Source: an uncultured Prochlorococcus sp.
Lineage (GTDB): Bacteria; Cyanobacteriota; Cyanobacteriia; PCC-6307; Cyanobiaceae
Length of the DNA stretch: 64,000 nucleotides
Direction: 5' to 3'
Assembly (NCBI GenBank): GCA_902564535.1
Contig: CACFBG010000003.1
Location: 1-64,000, forward strand
Within the stretch, counting starts at the first letter, position 1, and each line of letters opens with the position of its first letter. The notes beneath the pieces were generated by a model, which was given only the letters and a program-made list of their open reading frames with translations, had not been told where the DNA came from and searched no databases. Shown here in pieces: positions 16,226 to 29,547 of this stretch. The position numbers and the translations under genes were made by a program.

Positions 16226-17731
16226 CTAAGCTCTTTGCTCATAATGAAGTGGCCAAGGATCTCTCAGGTATCGAATACCATTTTTCTTTAAATAAAGCTT
16301 CTGCGAGCCATCAATACTCTCACCCACTAAATCTTCTTTAATCAATCTTCTAGCTAACCAGCCCCAACTATTTGAGGTCACCTCCTTTTTGTAGTCAAGG
16401 GTTTGAATTAGTCTACTTATATTGATCCCTTCATTTATCTTTATTTGTCGTAATAAAATCAATGCTTTCCCTGAGCAATTCTTAAGGCTAGAAGATTTTC
16501 TGCACCTATCACATTGACCGCAAGGAGAAGCAATCTCGCCGATAGCAAGTAATAGAGCTTGTTCGATGCATCTTTCACCTTCTGCAATTTCTTCCATAAG
16601 TCGTATTTGTTCCTGCATTAATTCATTGCGACACAACATCTCACTTTGCGACATCGCCTTATTAGTGGTAATTCCTGCTGATCGAATAGCCCAACTCAAC
16701 CTAATCCTGTCTCCAGGAGAGAACAAAATCAAACATCTCGCAGGCAAACCATCTCTACCAGCTCTCCCTGATTCTTGAAGATATCTCTCTGGATTAGGAG
16801 GTAAATTCAAATGAATAACTAATCCAACATCACCTCTATCTATTCCCATTCCAAAAGCAATTGTCGCAACTAATACAGGTTTAGGTTGACAAAGGAATTC
16901 TGTTAAAGCAGCTTTACGAACTTTATGTTCAAGGCCTGCATGATAAGGGATAGCAGGAATGCCTGATTTTTGAAGAAGCTCCGTCCAAGAATGTACTGCC
17001 TTTCTAGTCCTGACATATATTAAAGAGGCTCCTCTAGAGTGTTTTAATTCTTCCAATATTTGACAAAGAGGGTCTTTAGATCTGCGTTTTATAAAATATT
17101 GCAAATTATTCCTTCGAGAAGAACATACTTGAACTACTGGATTTCTCATACGAAGAAGGCGAATAATATCTGCTCTAACTTTTGGTGGAGCTGTCGCACT
17201 TAAAGCAATAATTGGGACATCTGGACATAAATCTCTAAGCCGACCAAGCTTTCGGTAATCAGGGCGAAAATCATGCCCCCAACCGCTAATACAATGAGCC
17301 TCATCTACTGCAAGCGCTATAAGTTCTTTCTTTTTTGCTTTTTTAGATAAGAAGTCTTGAATGAATCTATTCCCGAGTCTTTCAGGAGAGAGATAAAGCA
17401 TCCGCAAGTTTTTTTTAGGGTCCTGTAAAAGTTCTATTGCTTTATTTTTGCTGCATTCATCTAATGCTGAATGCAAACAAATTGCTGTTATTTTCTTATT
17501 TCTTAATTGCTTAACTTGATCCTCCATTAAAGCAATTAAAGGAGAAACAACTACAACTAAACCCGAACAAATCATTGAAGGGAGTTGGTAACAAAGAGAC
17601 TTGCCTCCAGCTGTCGGAAAAACGGCAATAGAGTCTTTACCTTCAATAACTGCCTGAATCACTCTTCGTTGTCCAGGCTTAAAATGATCCCATCCAAAAT
17701 TATCTAAAAGAGCTTTTTCAATTTGATCCAC
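16226..17731 (-). CDS. recQ: RecQ-type ATP-dependent DNA helicase
   Basis: A 501-residue superfamily 2 helicase that unwinds DNA 3' to 5' during repair and restart. Walker A reads PTAGGKS (K44), with A where most RecQ proteins have G. The DEAH box is at 143-146 in VDEAHCISGWGHDFRPDYRKL. The C-terminal helicase motif VIHLNLPPNPERYLQESGRAGRDG and the zinc-site cysteines CGQCDRC are present. There is no HRDC domain, so the protein is shorter than the E. coli form. It is coded convergently with the LysM gene. Confidence 0.92.
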   Translation of the reverse strand: MDQIEKALLDNFGWDHFKPGQRRVIQAVIEGKDSIAVFPTAGGKSLCYQLPSMICSGLVVVVSPLIALMEDQVKQLRNKKITAICLHSALDECSKNKAIELLQDPKKNLRMLYLSPERLGNRFIQDFLSKKAKKKELIALAVDEAHCISGWGHDFRPDYRKLGRLRDLCPDVPIIALSATAPPKVRADIIRLLRMRNPVVQVCSSRRNNLQYFIKRRSKDPLCQILEELKHSRGASLIYVRTRKAVHSWTELLQKSGIPAIPYHAGLEHKVRKAALTEFLCQPKPVLVATIAFGMGIDRGDVGLVIHLNLPPNPERYLQESGRAGRDGLPARCLILFSPGDRIRLSWAIRSAGITTNKAMSQSEMLCRNELMQEQIRLMEEIAEGERCIEQALLLAIGEIASPCGQCDRCRKSSSLKNCSGKALILLRQIKINEGINISRLIQTLDYKKEVTSNSWGWLARRLIKEDLVGESIDGSQKLYLKKNGIRYLRDPWPLHYEQRA

Positions 17732-17792
17732 TAAAAACCTAGTTGATTATTTACAAAAATAACGAACAATTCTAATTCAAACCAATTCTAAT

Positions 17793-18833
17793 TCAATTGA
17801 TTTGAGGGGGATCGAGTTGATCTGCGGATTCTTCTGCTATTTGCAAACGAATTCTCTTCCCTCCCGCAATTTCACCTAAAGAAATTCTCATAGTATTTCC
17901 ACTTAGGTTTTGCAAAACTTCTAACAATTCGCGTAAATATGGAGTACTACTTCCACTTTCAAGCCAAATTCTCTCTTGAAGCGAATCTAATTTTTTCCAA
18001 GATGAATGGAACCTTAAAATAGAAGCCTCAATAGCTTGTGCATGTGTAAGGGCATCCGCCATTAAGCCCAAAACATCTAATCTTTGAGCCTCTCTCATAG
18101 CTTTTTCCAAATCCAAATCAACAAATTGCAGAGCCCTTAAGGATAAAGAAGCTTCAAGCAGCTTAGTTATAGATTTTGCTCTAGTAGTAACTTCTTTAAT
18201 GCAGTTAATTTCCGGTTCTTTTCTCAAAGATTCCTGTAAATCTTCCATGTGTGAATCAGGCAACTTAGAAAGTTCCTTAACTAAGGGAGCAACAATTCTT
18301 GAAGGGAGAAGATTCTCTTGAGTCCTTTCACGAATTTCCTCAGGCAATAGTGAACTCGTCGCTGAAATGAATTCATCAGTAAGTCTGCGAACTTGTTTGC
18401 GGGTAATTTCCTGTCCTTGATTTGCCGCCTCTGAAATCATTTGTTGAACCTCTGGAACAGACTGCGCTGTTTCAATAAAAGCTCTTTTAGAAAATTGATT
18501 CACACTAGCTTGATCTAAAGAGCCTTCGCCCACTAACTCATCCGAAGAATCTGCAAGTTGAATAAGTCCATAAGCCCTGGTTTTACTAATTTCTCTATCA
18601 CGGAGCCAGTGCAAAAAACCTGCTCCTCTTCCTTCCCCTCCTTTCTTTTCTCTGTCACGGACAATTCTCAAAATCCGTCCACGCCATATTTCAGTTTGAA
18701 GATCAAAACGATCGCATACTGCCCATGCCTTTTCAAGCTGAGCCAAGAACTCAAGATGATTAATATCATCTTGTTCAGGATCAGGTAGATCAATCTTAAA
18801 AGAAGAGATGTCGTTCGGATCTATAGTTTGCAC
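17793..18833 (-). CDS. Conserved-looking helical protein of unknown function
   Basis: A 346-residue soluble protein with no recognised catalytic motif. The N-terminal region has charged helices (LEFLAQLEKAWAVCDRFDLQ, then FLHWLRDREISKTRAYGLIQ) that could contain a DNA-binding helix-turn-helix. The later part is almost entirely helical, with leucine-rich stretches that may form coiled coils. The style recalls ParB-like or plasmid-type DNA-binding proteins, but this is a weak guess. It lies upstream of recQ on the same strand, 61 bases away, so co-transcription is possible. Confidence 0.7.
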   Translation of the reverse strand: MQTIDPNDISSFKIDLPDPEQDDINHLEFLAQLEKAWAVCDRFDLQTEIWRGRILRIVRDREKKGGEGRGAGFLHWLRDREISKTRAYGLIQLADSSDELVGEGSLDQASVNQFSKRAFIETAQSVPEVQQMISEAANQGQEITRKQVRRLTDEFISATSSLLPEEIRERTQENLLPSRIVAPLVKELSKLPDSHMEDLQESLRKEPEINCIKEVTTRAKSITKLLEASLSLRALQFVDLDLEKAMREAQRLDVLGLMADALTHAQAIEASILRFHSSWKKLDSLQERIWLESGSSTPYLRELLEVLQNLSGNTMRISLGEIAGGKRIRLQIAEESADQLDPPQIN

Positions 18834-19032
18834 AAAATGAATTTGTCTTAATCATCAATCTTGGCACAAATAATAAGCGAAGTGAAGTATTTTATTATTA
18901 CAGTTGAAGATCCATGCAACAAACTACCTAGCATCTCTTCTAAAGGAAGTAAAATTAAATATAGCCATGGGATATATCAATAAAACATATATTTATTGAT
19001 TCTCAAGAAATCAATTTAAAAAATAAAGTCAC

Positions 19033-19302
19033 CTAAGGGTGAAATTTCTTGTATAAATCATTTGAACCAAGATTTAGCCCCCAACATTCAACATGGTCAA
19101 AGTCACCTATCTTATGCATTTCAGTGACAAAATCCTTCACTCCTTCTGTATCGATAGTAATCCCAAAATCAGAAGCAAACCTAATTGTGGCATTAATGGC
19201 TCCTTCGTGATCATATACGAATTGCTCACATAAGTTCGCTAAATCATTTGGATCTAACTCTTTAATCATGTTCCTAAACTGTTCAAGAGTTGTCATGAAC
19301 AA
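19033..19302 (-). CDS. Small Nif11-like domain protein
   Basis: An 89-residue acidic protein. The start could be at MFMTTLEQF or at the second Met (MTTLEQF). The pattern LEQFRNMIKELDPNDLANL followed by a helical core and FASDFGITIDTEGVKDFV is reminiscent of Nif11-type domains, which also serve as leaders of modified peptides in cyanobacteria. Here there is no Gly-Gly cleavage site, no cysteine/serine-rich core and no lanthionine synthetase nearby. A stand-alone protein is therefore more likely. Assignment is tentative. Confidence 0.6.
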   Translation of the reverse strand: MFMTTLEQFRNMIKELDPNDLANLCEQFVYDHEGAINATIRFASDFGITIDTEGVKDFVTEMHKIGDFDHVECWGLNLGSNDLYKKFHP

Positions 19303-19632
19303 AAGCGGCGTCTATAGGAATTAAAGATGATTTATCTTTCTAAAATGCCTCTTAGAATCAAATTGTCCTCAAGTTGGTAATCAAGAAACAGATTTTCAGT
19401 ATCAACTGCTTCCTCAGTAAGCGCAAAAAAACTTTCCTAATCATTTCTTAACAGAAGATCAGCTGCAGCCAAGGTCCGTTAAATTCTCTTAAAACCCTCT
19501 AAGGGAAAGACTTCTCTGGGAAAATAAGAATTACTCATTTTACCCTCACTAATGCAATCGAAAACAATCTGTGACGCTTAAGCCAGTAAAGCCCTTCTCA
19601 GAGATACGATTGAACAAATACTCATAAATAGT
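19303..19632. promoter_or_regulatory. Spacer between the Nif11-like gene and psaE
   Basis: 330 bases with no convincing gene. It must hold the divergent promoters for the minus-strand small gene and for psaE. Photosystem genes usually have long leaders. No clear hairpin or known regulatory motif is seen. Confidence 0.4.
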
Positions 19633-19848
19633 ATGGCAATTTCACGTGGAGACCTTGTACGAATCAAGCGTCCAGAATGCTATTGGTATAACGAGATTGG
19701 TAAAGTTGCTTCAGTTGATAAAACTGAGCCATTGCCAAGGTATCCAATTACAGTTCGATTTGAGAAAGTAAATTACAATGCTATTCAGGGAGTTGATGGA
19801 GGAGCTGTTGCAAACAACTTTGCAGAAGATGAGCTTGAAGCAGTTTAA
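19633..19848 (+). CDS. psaE: Photosystem I subunit PsaE
   Basis: A 71-residue peripheral subunit on the cytoplasmic face of photosystem I. It stabilises ferredoxin docking and takes part in cyclic electron flow. The whole sequence matches the family, starting [20 protein letters not shown] and including the SH3-like core [13 protein letters not shown] and the end FAEDELEAV. The long upstream spacer is consistent with its own promoter. The next gene, mutM, follows after 13 bases. Confidence 0.98.
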   Translation: MAISRGDLVRIKRPECYWYNEIGKVASVDKTEPLPRYPITVRFEKVNYNAIQGVDGGAVANNFAEDELEAV

Positions 19849-19861
19849 GGGTTTTTGAATA

Positions 19862-20743
19862 TTGCCAGAATTGCCTGAAGTAGAGACAGTACGACGTGGG
19901 TTAAGTAAACAACTCATTAATTTTCAAATTAAAAAATTAGAGGTTTGCAGAGAAAGGGCTATTGCAAGTATTGGTGGTTCAAAACTTTTCTCATCACAAA
20001 TGAGAGGAGTTAGAGTTGGTCAATGGAGAAGGAGAGGGAAATATCTTATTGCAACTCTTCAAAAAGATTTCAAGTCTAATAAATTTCATAGTGAACACTC
20101 CAAAAATTGCTTTAGTGGTTGGTGGGTTGTTCACCTAAGAATGACTGGACATTTTCAATGGCATGAAAAAGCTATAGCCCCTTGCGCTCATACAAGAGTT
20201 AGATTCTGGAATTCAAAAGGAACTGAGCTTAGATTTGTGGACACCCGAAGTTTCGGCCAAATGTGGTGGGTTCCCTCCAATAAGGAACCTGAAGAAGTAA
20301 TTAAAGGGCTAGGAAAATTAGGACCAGAACCTTTCAGTGAGGACTTTCACTCTGATTATTTAAAAAAATGCTTAAAAGGCAAAACTAGATCTATAAAGTC
20401 TTCCTTATTAGATCAATCAGTAGTAGCAGGTGCAGGAAATATATATGCAGATGAAACCCTTTTTAAGGCAGGTATTCTTCCATATAAAAAATCAGGAGAA
20501 TTAACTGATATAGAGATAAAAAAAGTTTGCGAAAATCTTGAAATAGTTTTATTAGAAAGTATCAAAGAAGGAGGTACAACATTTAGTGATTTTAGAGATT
20601 TAAAGGGCTTAAATGGTAACTATGGAGAACAAGCCTGGGTCTATCGAAGAATGAATAAACCTTGTCGAAAATGTGGTACCAAAATCAAAAGACAAGTATT
20701 AGTTGGGAGAGGAACTCATTGGTGTCCAAAATGCCAATCTTAA
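19862..20743 (+). CDS. mutM: Formamidopyrimidine-DNA glycosylase
   Basis: A 293-residue bifunctional DNA glycosylase/AP lyase that removes 8-oxoguanine and formamidopyrimidines. It begins with a TTG codon that gives M-PELPEVETVRRGL. The catalytic P2 and E3 must follow the start directly, so the TTG start is secure. The H2TH region (GAGNIYADETLFKAGI) and the C-terminal four-cysteine zinc finger (CRKCG and CPKC) are intact. It sits 13 bases after psaE, an arrangement that may give co-transcription. Repair of oxidative damage suits a photosynthetic cell. Confidence 0.97.
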   Translation: MPELPEVETVRRGLSKQLINFQIKKLEVCRERAIASIGGSKLFSSQMRGVRVGQWRRRGKYLIATLQKDFKSNKFHSEHSKNCFSGWWVVHLRMTGHFQWHEKAIAPCAHTRVRFWNSKGTELRFVDTRSFGQMWWVPSNKEPEEVIKGLGKLGPEPFSEDFHSDYLKKCLKGKTRSIKSSLLDQSVVAGAGNIYADETLFKAGILPYKKSGELTDIEIKKVCENLEIVLLESIKEGGTTFSDFRDLKGLNGNYGEQAWVYRRMNKPCRKCGTKIKRQVLVGRGTHWCPKCQS

Positions 20744-20823
20744 GAAAAATCACCCCAAAAATACTTACCTATAAGCATCCTCGAGGAGAGTTTTTGTCTA
20801 AACAAATTGAATTATTTGCATCA

Positions 20824-20853
20824 AAAAAGGCCCCCAATATGGCGGCCTTTTTT
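20824..20853. terminator. Bidirectional intrinsic terminator between mutM and 5S rRNA
   Basis: AAAAAAGGCC and GGCCTTTTTT form a 10-bp stem around a short loop, with T-runs in both directions. It can end mutM on the plus strand and the rRNA operon on the minus strand. Confidence 0.85.
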
Positions 20854-20864
20854 TGAATATTTAA

Positions 20865-20981
20865 CCTGGCATTGAGCTATTTTCTCAGGGGGCTACCCCC
20901 CAAATATCGTCGCCGCTTATGCGTTTCACAGCCGAGTTCGAGATGGATCGGAGTGGTTCCACATAGCCATGAACACCAGGA
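20865..20981 (-). rRNA. rrf: 5S ribosomal RNA
   Basis: About 117 bases. The 5' TCCTGG and 3' GCCAGG ends pair, and the conserved block CCACTCCGATCCATCTCGAACTC (split here by its complement on the plus strand) is present. It is the last gene of the rRNA operon. Confidence 0.95.
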
Positions 20982-21084
20982 AAGAATATTCTCAAAGATT
21001 ATGAACCTTGAGAACTGCATAGTTTTTTAAGTTTCTAAAACTTAGAGTAAGAAAAGATAGAGTTTTCAAATAAGTGAAAGATGG

Positions 21085-23956
<2,872 letters not shown>

Positions 23957-24296
23957 ATTAATATCTATAAAAAGATTAAATCCATTTATAGATTCTCAAC
24001 TTTTGCTCAAGAATTCATATTGAAAATTTATTCTTATCAGAGAAAAATTACTTAATCTCTAATAAGTAATGAAAGATCAATACATCCATGAGATGCTTTA
24101 TTCTTTCCAGACTCACTATGCAGTTTTCAAGGTTCTACTGAACTCTCTCTACATTTAAAAATGTAGTGAGCCCAGCGTCCTGTCAACCTTTTCTATAAAT
24201 TAGGAATGATAGGAAGCTAGGTTCAATTAGCTGAATTAAGTCTAAATCACACTCAAAAAAATTCCCCCTTACCTTCTTAGTCAGGAGATCGATCAG
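23957..24296 (-). other. Spacer between tRNA-Ala and 23S rRNA
   Basis: 340 AT-rich bases without a gene. They are expected to contain the processing stem that flanks 23S rRNA. The stretch has no protein frame worth reporting. Confidence 0.7.
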
Positions 24297-24369
24297 TGGA
24301 GGTAAGCGGACTCGAACCGCTGACATCCTGCTTGCAAAGCAGGCGCTCTACCAACTGAGCTATACCCCC
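24297..24369 (-). tRNA. tRNA-Ala (TGC)
   Basis: 73-base cloverleaf on the minus strand. The acceptor is GGGGGTA/TACCTCC with discriminator A, and the anticodon stem is CCTGC/GCAGG with loop TTTGCAA. It is in the 16S-23S spacer as in other cyanobacteria. Confidence 0.97.
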
Positions 24370-24378
24370 AACACCGAA

Positions 24379-24452
<74 letters not shown>

Positions 24453-24612
24453 AGGAGTACCCTTGTTGGGTGTGACCTAGACAAGTTTAGGAACTGATTC
24501 AAATCCAAAAATAACTAAGAATTTAATTGAGGTACCGATCGACCTAAGGTGACAGGATCAAGGCCTAAGAATTTATTACCTAAGCATCATGATCAATTGT
24601 TTGTCTCCCTGT

Positions 24613-26095
<1,483 letters not shown>

Positions 26096-26788
26096 TAGAT
26101 CAAGCCCTATTGCAAAAAACAAGTAATTGCTCAGTCTGATTTGCTTCACCCATTAAAAAAAGCTGGCGCATTATTTAACAGTTTTAGCCTCCTTCCTCTG
26201 ACAGAAGGGTTCAAAGAGTGCACTTAAGAATCTCTTCTTCGTGTCTTTCCAGGATCTCAGATCCGGTCGTTGCAAAAAAACTGCTATTAAATTCACTTTT
26301 TTAATGGATCGTGAAAGCCATTAAAAAAGAACAAACAGTTCCTCGCAACTAATTTCTTTTGACGGGACCTCACACTCTCGTCGCATATCAATTCCTCAAA
26401 TTTAGATATCCCATAAAAGGATTACTTAATTGAAGAACGCGACAAAAGCGTCAGTTCCTAAACTTTTCAGTTGTCCAGGTGCTGCTCTAGAAACTCTTTA
26501 AAAAGAGTTGCAGAGCTTCACGGCATAGGCCGCTTTAGAAACTTACAACACAATGGGATTAATCCACACGAATGTTGCAAGACCAAACGGCAACTTAAGG
26601 CACATGCCTTAGGAGGCCATCGGGCTGTGCTTCAGAACTCAGTCCCTTGCACATCTCACAACTTAGACCATAGGGATGCAAATATGCAACAAAAACAACA
26701 TTGAAAATATCTATAGCCATGATTTAGCTGCTTAAATCTAAAGCCATAACTAATCTTTGATAGAGCTATTGGCATTGAGAAACAAATC
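26096..26788 (-). promoter_or_regulatory. Leader and promoter region of the rRNA operon
   Basis: About 690 bases without a credible protein gene. Read on the minus strand it holds the 16S leader. An 11-bp perfect inverted repeat (26297-26307 with 26318-26328, arms TTTTTTAATGG/CCATTAAAAAA) could be a processing or antitermination element. Farther upstream, 26480-26660 is unusually rich in short hairpins. These include AACTCTT/AAGAGTT, CGGC-ATAG-GCCG, GGATTAATCC and TAAGGCA/TGCCTTA. Which strand is transcribed there is unknown. Promoter boxes could not be fixed. Confidence 0.5.
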
Positions 26789-28258
26789 ATGGCAGGCAGA
26801 TTTAGCCAAGAGCATCAAAGAGTTCGTCCTAATTCGAATGAAGAACAAGTTATAGAACGTGCAAAAGAGCATTTTGAGCGAACTCTGATAGAAGTTAGTG
26901 GGAGTGTTGTTGGAAGTGTTGCGGCACTAGAGCATCCTGCAAATAATGAGGCCCTGAACTATGGCGAAATCTTTCTTCGGGACAATGTTCCTGTAATGAT
27001 TTATCTGCTCACGCAAAAGAGATACGGCATTGTTCAAAAATTTTTAAGTGTTTGTCTCGACCTCCAAAGCACCACATATCAAACACGTGGTGTCTTTCCT
27101 ACAAGCTTTGTAGAAGAATCTGGAGAGCTTATTGCTGACTATGGACAAAGATCGATAGGTCGCATTACATCTGCAGATGCAAGTCTATGGTGGCCGATCT
27201 TATGCTGGTTATATGTCAGAAGAAGTGGTGACACCTCATTTGGGACTAGCCAAAGAGTCCAAAGAGGGGTTCAGCTGCTATTAGATCTTGTATTGCATCC
27301 AACATTTGAAGGAACACCTGTTCTTTTCGTGCCTGATTGCTCTTTTATGATTGACCGTCCTATGGACGTATGGGGAGCACCATTAGAAGTAGAAGTCCTC
27401 TTATATGCATGCCTAAGGAGTTGCATCGAATTAATGGAACTAAGCAGGAAGCAACAAGTAAGTCGATTACTGGATCAAAGACTTGTTTTAACTAGGCAAT
27501 GGGTTCATGACCTTCGCCAATTTCTTTTAAAGCATTATTGGGTTACAAGTAAAACAATGCAAGTTTTAAGAAGAAGACCTACTGAGCAATATGGAGAAGA
27601 TCAACATCAAAATGAATTCAATGTTCAGCCCCAAGTAGTCCCTTCATGGCTTCAGGACTGGCTTGAGAATAGAGGTGGATATCTAATTGGAAATATCCGC
27701 ACTGGACGTCCTGACTTCCGTTTTTACAGCCTTGGCAATTCTCTTGCTTGCATGTTTGGAGTACTTACTGGACCTCAACAAAGAGCACTTTTTAGACTAG
27801 TACTACATAATCGACAACACTTAATGGCTCAAATGCCAATGAGGATATGCCATCCTCCTATGGATGGTTCTGAATGGCAAAATAAAACAGGCTCAGATCC
27901 TAAAAATTGGCCTTGGAGTTATCACAATGGTGGGCATTGGCCAAGCCTTCTTTGGTTTTTTGGAGCTTCAATACTTTTGCACGAGAAACGCTACCCACAT
28001 GCTGATGTTCTTCTAATGGGTCAAATGCGTGCACTACTTGAAGAATGTTATTGGAGTCAACTCAATCAACTACCTAAACAAAAGTGGGCAGAATATTTTG
28101 ATGGCCCAACGGGAACTTGGGTTGGCCAACAATCAAGGACTTATCAAACTTGGACTATTGTCAGTTTTTTATTACTGCATCATTTGTTAAGAGTTTCACC
28201 AGATGATGTATTGATGCTTGATCTTCATGAACTGACTCCTCAAGTTGAAGAATCCTAG
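26789..28258 (+). CDS. Alkaline/neutral invertase (GH100)
   Basis: A 489-residue cytoplasmic sucrose hydrolase giving glucose and fructose. The opening region and GEIFLRDNVPVMIYLL are characteristic of the GH100 family. Later conserved blocks include SADASLWWPILCWLY-like ITSADASLWWPILC, GAPLEVEVLLYACLRS, GNSLACMFGVLT and YHNGGHWPSLLWFFGA. There is no signal peptide. Sucrose is a common picocyanobacterial osmolyte, so this enzyme probably controls its breakdown, and it complements the glucosylglycerate genes at the start of the window. It is divergent from the rRNA operon. Confidence 0.92.
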   Translation: MAGRFSQEHQRVRPNSNEEQVIERAKEHFERTLIEVSGSVVGSVAALEHPANNEALNYGEIFLRDNVPVMIYLLTQKRYGIVQKFLSVCLDLQSTTYQTRGVFPTSFVEESGELIADYGQRSIGRITSADASLWWPILCWLYVRRSGDTSFGTSQRVQRGVQLLLDLVLHPTFEGTPVLFVPDCSFMIDRPMDVWGAPLEVEVLLYACLRSCIELMELSRKQQVSRLLDQRLVLTRQWVHDLRQFLLKHYWVTSKTMQVLRRRPTEQYGEDQHQNEFNVQPQVVPSWLQDWLENRGGYLIGNIRTGRPDFRFYSLGNSLACMFGVLTGPQQRALFRLVLHNRQHLMAQMPMRICHPPMDGSEWQNKTGSDPKNWPWSYHNGGHWPSLLWFFGASILLHEKRYPHADVLLMGQMRALLEECYWSQLNQLPKQKWAEYFDGPTGTWVGQQSRTYQTWTIVSFLLLHHLLRVSPDDVLMLDLHELTPQVEES

Positions 28259-28264
28259 AGATTA

Positions 28265-28747
28265 TTAAAAAAGTCCTAGGGTCAAAGACTTATCAATAGG
28301 TAAGCAAGCTCCAATACCTAAATAAATGGTAACTATTGTTCCAAAGAGAAAGGCAGCCATAGCAATAGGCCTTCTGAAGGGATTTTGAAATTTATTAAAA
28401 CCCTCAATAAATGGAATCAACATCAATCCCAATGGAATCATAGTTTGAATAGCAATACCAAGGAGCTTATTAGGTACAACCCTCAATATTTGAAAAACTG
28501 GGTATAAGTACCATTCTGGAAGAATTTCTAATGGAGTTGCAAAAGGATTGGCTTTATCCCCAAGCATTGCTGGATCTAAAACTGCAAGGCCTACAACACA
28601 AGCTATGGTTCCAAGAATTACAACAGGGAAAATATATAAAAGATCATTTGGCCAAGCAGGCTCACCATAGTAATTATGCCCCATGCCCTTAGCTAACTTT
28701 GCTCTGAGCTTTGGATCAGATAGATCAGGTTTCTTTAAAACATGCAT
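28265..28747 (-). CDS. petD: Cytochrome b6f complex subunit IV
   Basis: A 160-residue thylakoid membrane protein with three transmembrane helices. With cytochrome b6 it forms the quinol-oxidation core of the b6f complex. The sequence starts [20 protein letters not shown] and contains the [13 protein letters not shown] motif of the quinol-oxidation site. It follows petB after 93 bases on the same strand, the usual petBD operon. It converges on the invertase with six bases between. Confidence 0.98.
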   Translation of the reverse strand: MHVLKKPDLSDPKLRAKLAKGMGHNYYGEPAWPNDLLYIFPVVILGTIACVVGLAVLDPAMLGDKANPFATPLEILPEWYLYPVFQILRVVPNKLLGIAIQTMIPLGLMLIPFIEGFNKFQNPFRRPIAMAAFLFGTIVTIYLGIGACLPIDKSLTLGLF

Positions 28748-28840
28748 GAGAGTGACGCCAAAAATTTTTAGTTTTTTCTTTTAATGAACTGACAGACAAA
28801 TAACTCTAAGGACATCTTAGAAGATTGCGGGACATTTAAT

Positions 28841-29497
28841 TTATAGAGGCCCTGAAATCCCTTGCTTTCTAATCATTAAGAAATGCATGAGCATAAAAAT
28901 TGCCAATGTCCAAGGAAGGACAAAGGTGTGGAGACTGTAAAAACGAGTCAATGTTGTCTGTCCAACACTTTCTCCACCTCTTAGAAGTTCAACCATGAAG
29001 TCGCCAATAATTGGTACTGCAGCAGGGACTCCTGAAACAATTTTGACAGCCCAATAACCAACTTGATCCCAAGGAAGAGAATAACCAGTAACTCCAAAAG
29101 CGACTGTAATAACCGCCATTGTTACTCCTGTAATCCAAGTAAGTTCTCTAGGTCTCTTAAAACCTCCAGTTAAATAAACGCGAAAAACATGCAATATGAG
29201 CATGAGCACCATCATTGAGGCACTCCAACGATGTACTGAACGAATTAACCAACCAAAACTGACATCAGTCATTAATGCACTTACTGAGCTATAAGCCTCA
29301 GCAACTGTTGGTTTGTAGTAAAAGGTCATCGCGAAGCCAGTCGCGAACTGAATCAGAAAGCAGACTAATGTGATGCCTCCAAGGCAATAAAAGATGTTTA
29401 CGTGGGGAGGGACGTATTTTGAAGTTACGTCGTCCGCTATGTCCTGAATTTCAAGCCTTTCCTGGAACCAGTCATAGACAGGTGAGGAGTTCGCCAT
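28841..29497 (-). CDS. petB: Cytochrome b6
   Basis: A 218-residue thylakoid protein with four transmembrane helices that binds two b hemes. It also carries a covalent c-type heme through the cysteine in [10 protein letters not shown] (near residue 38). Axial histidines are visible in [22 protein letters not shown] and [10 protein letters not shown]...[10 protein letters not shown]. Length is close to the usual 215-222. First gene of petBD, divergent from ctpA. Confidence 0.98.
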   Translation of the reverse strand: MANSSPVYDWFQERLEIQDIADDVTSKYVPPHVNIFYCLGGITLVCFLIQFATGFAMTFYYKPTVAEAYSSVSALMTDVSFGWLIRSVHRWSASMMVLMLILHVFRVYLTGGFKRPRELTWITGVTMAVITVAFGVTGYSLPWDQVGYWAVKIVSGVPAAVPIIGDFMVELLRGGESVGQTTLTRFYSLHTFVLPWTLAIFMLMHFLMIRKQGISGPL

Positions 29498-29547
29498 GCA
29501 TAGGTGAGCTTTGATACCAATAGTCTACAAAATGTGGTCAAGGGATA

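Noticed and set aside
26471-26704. 77-codon plus-strand frame upstream of the invertase
   Set aside because: Composition (rich in H, C, R and N) is unlike proteins here; the region is better explained by hairpin structure.
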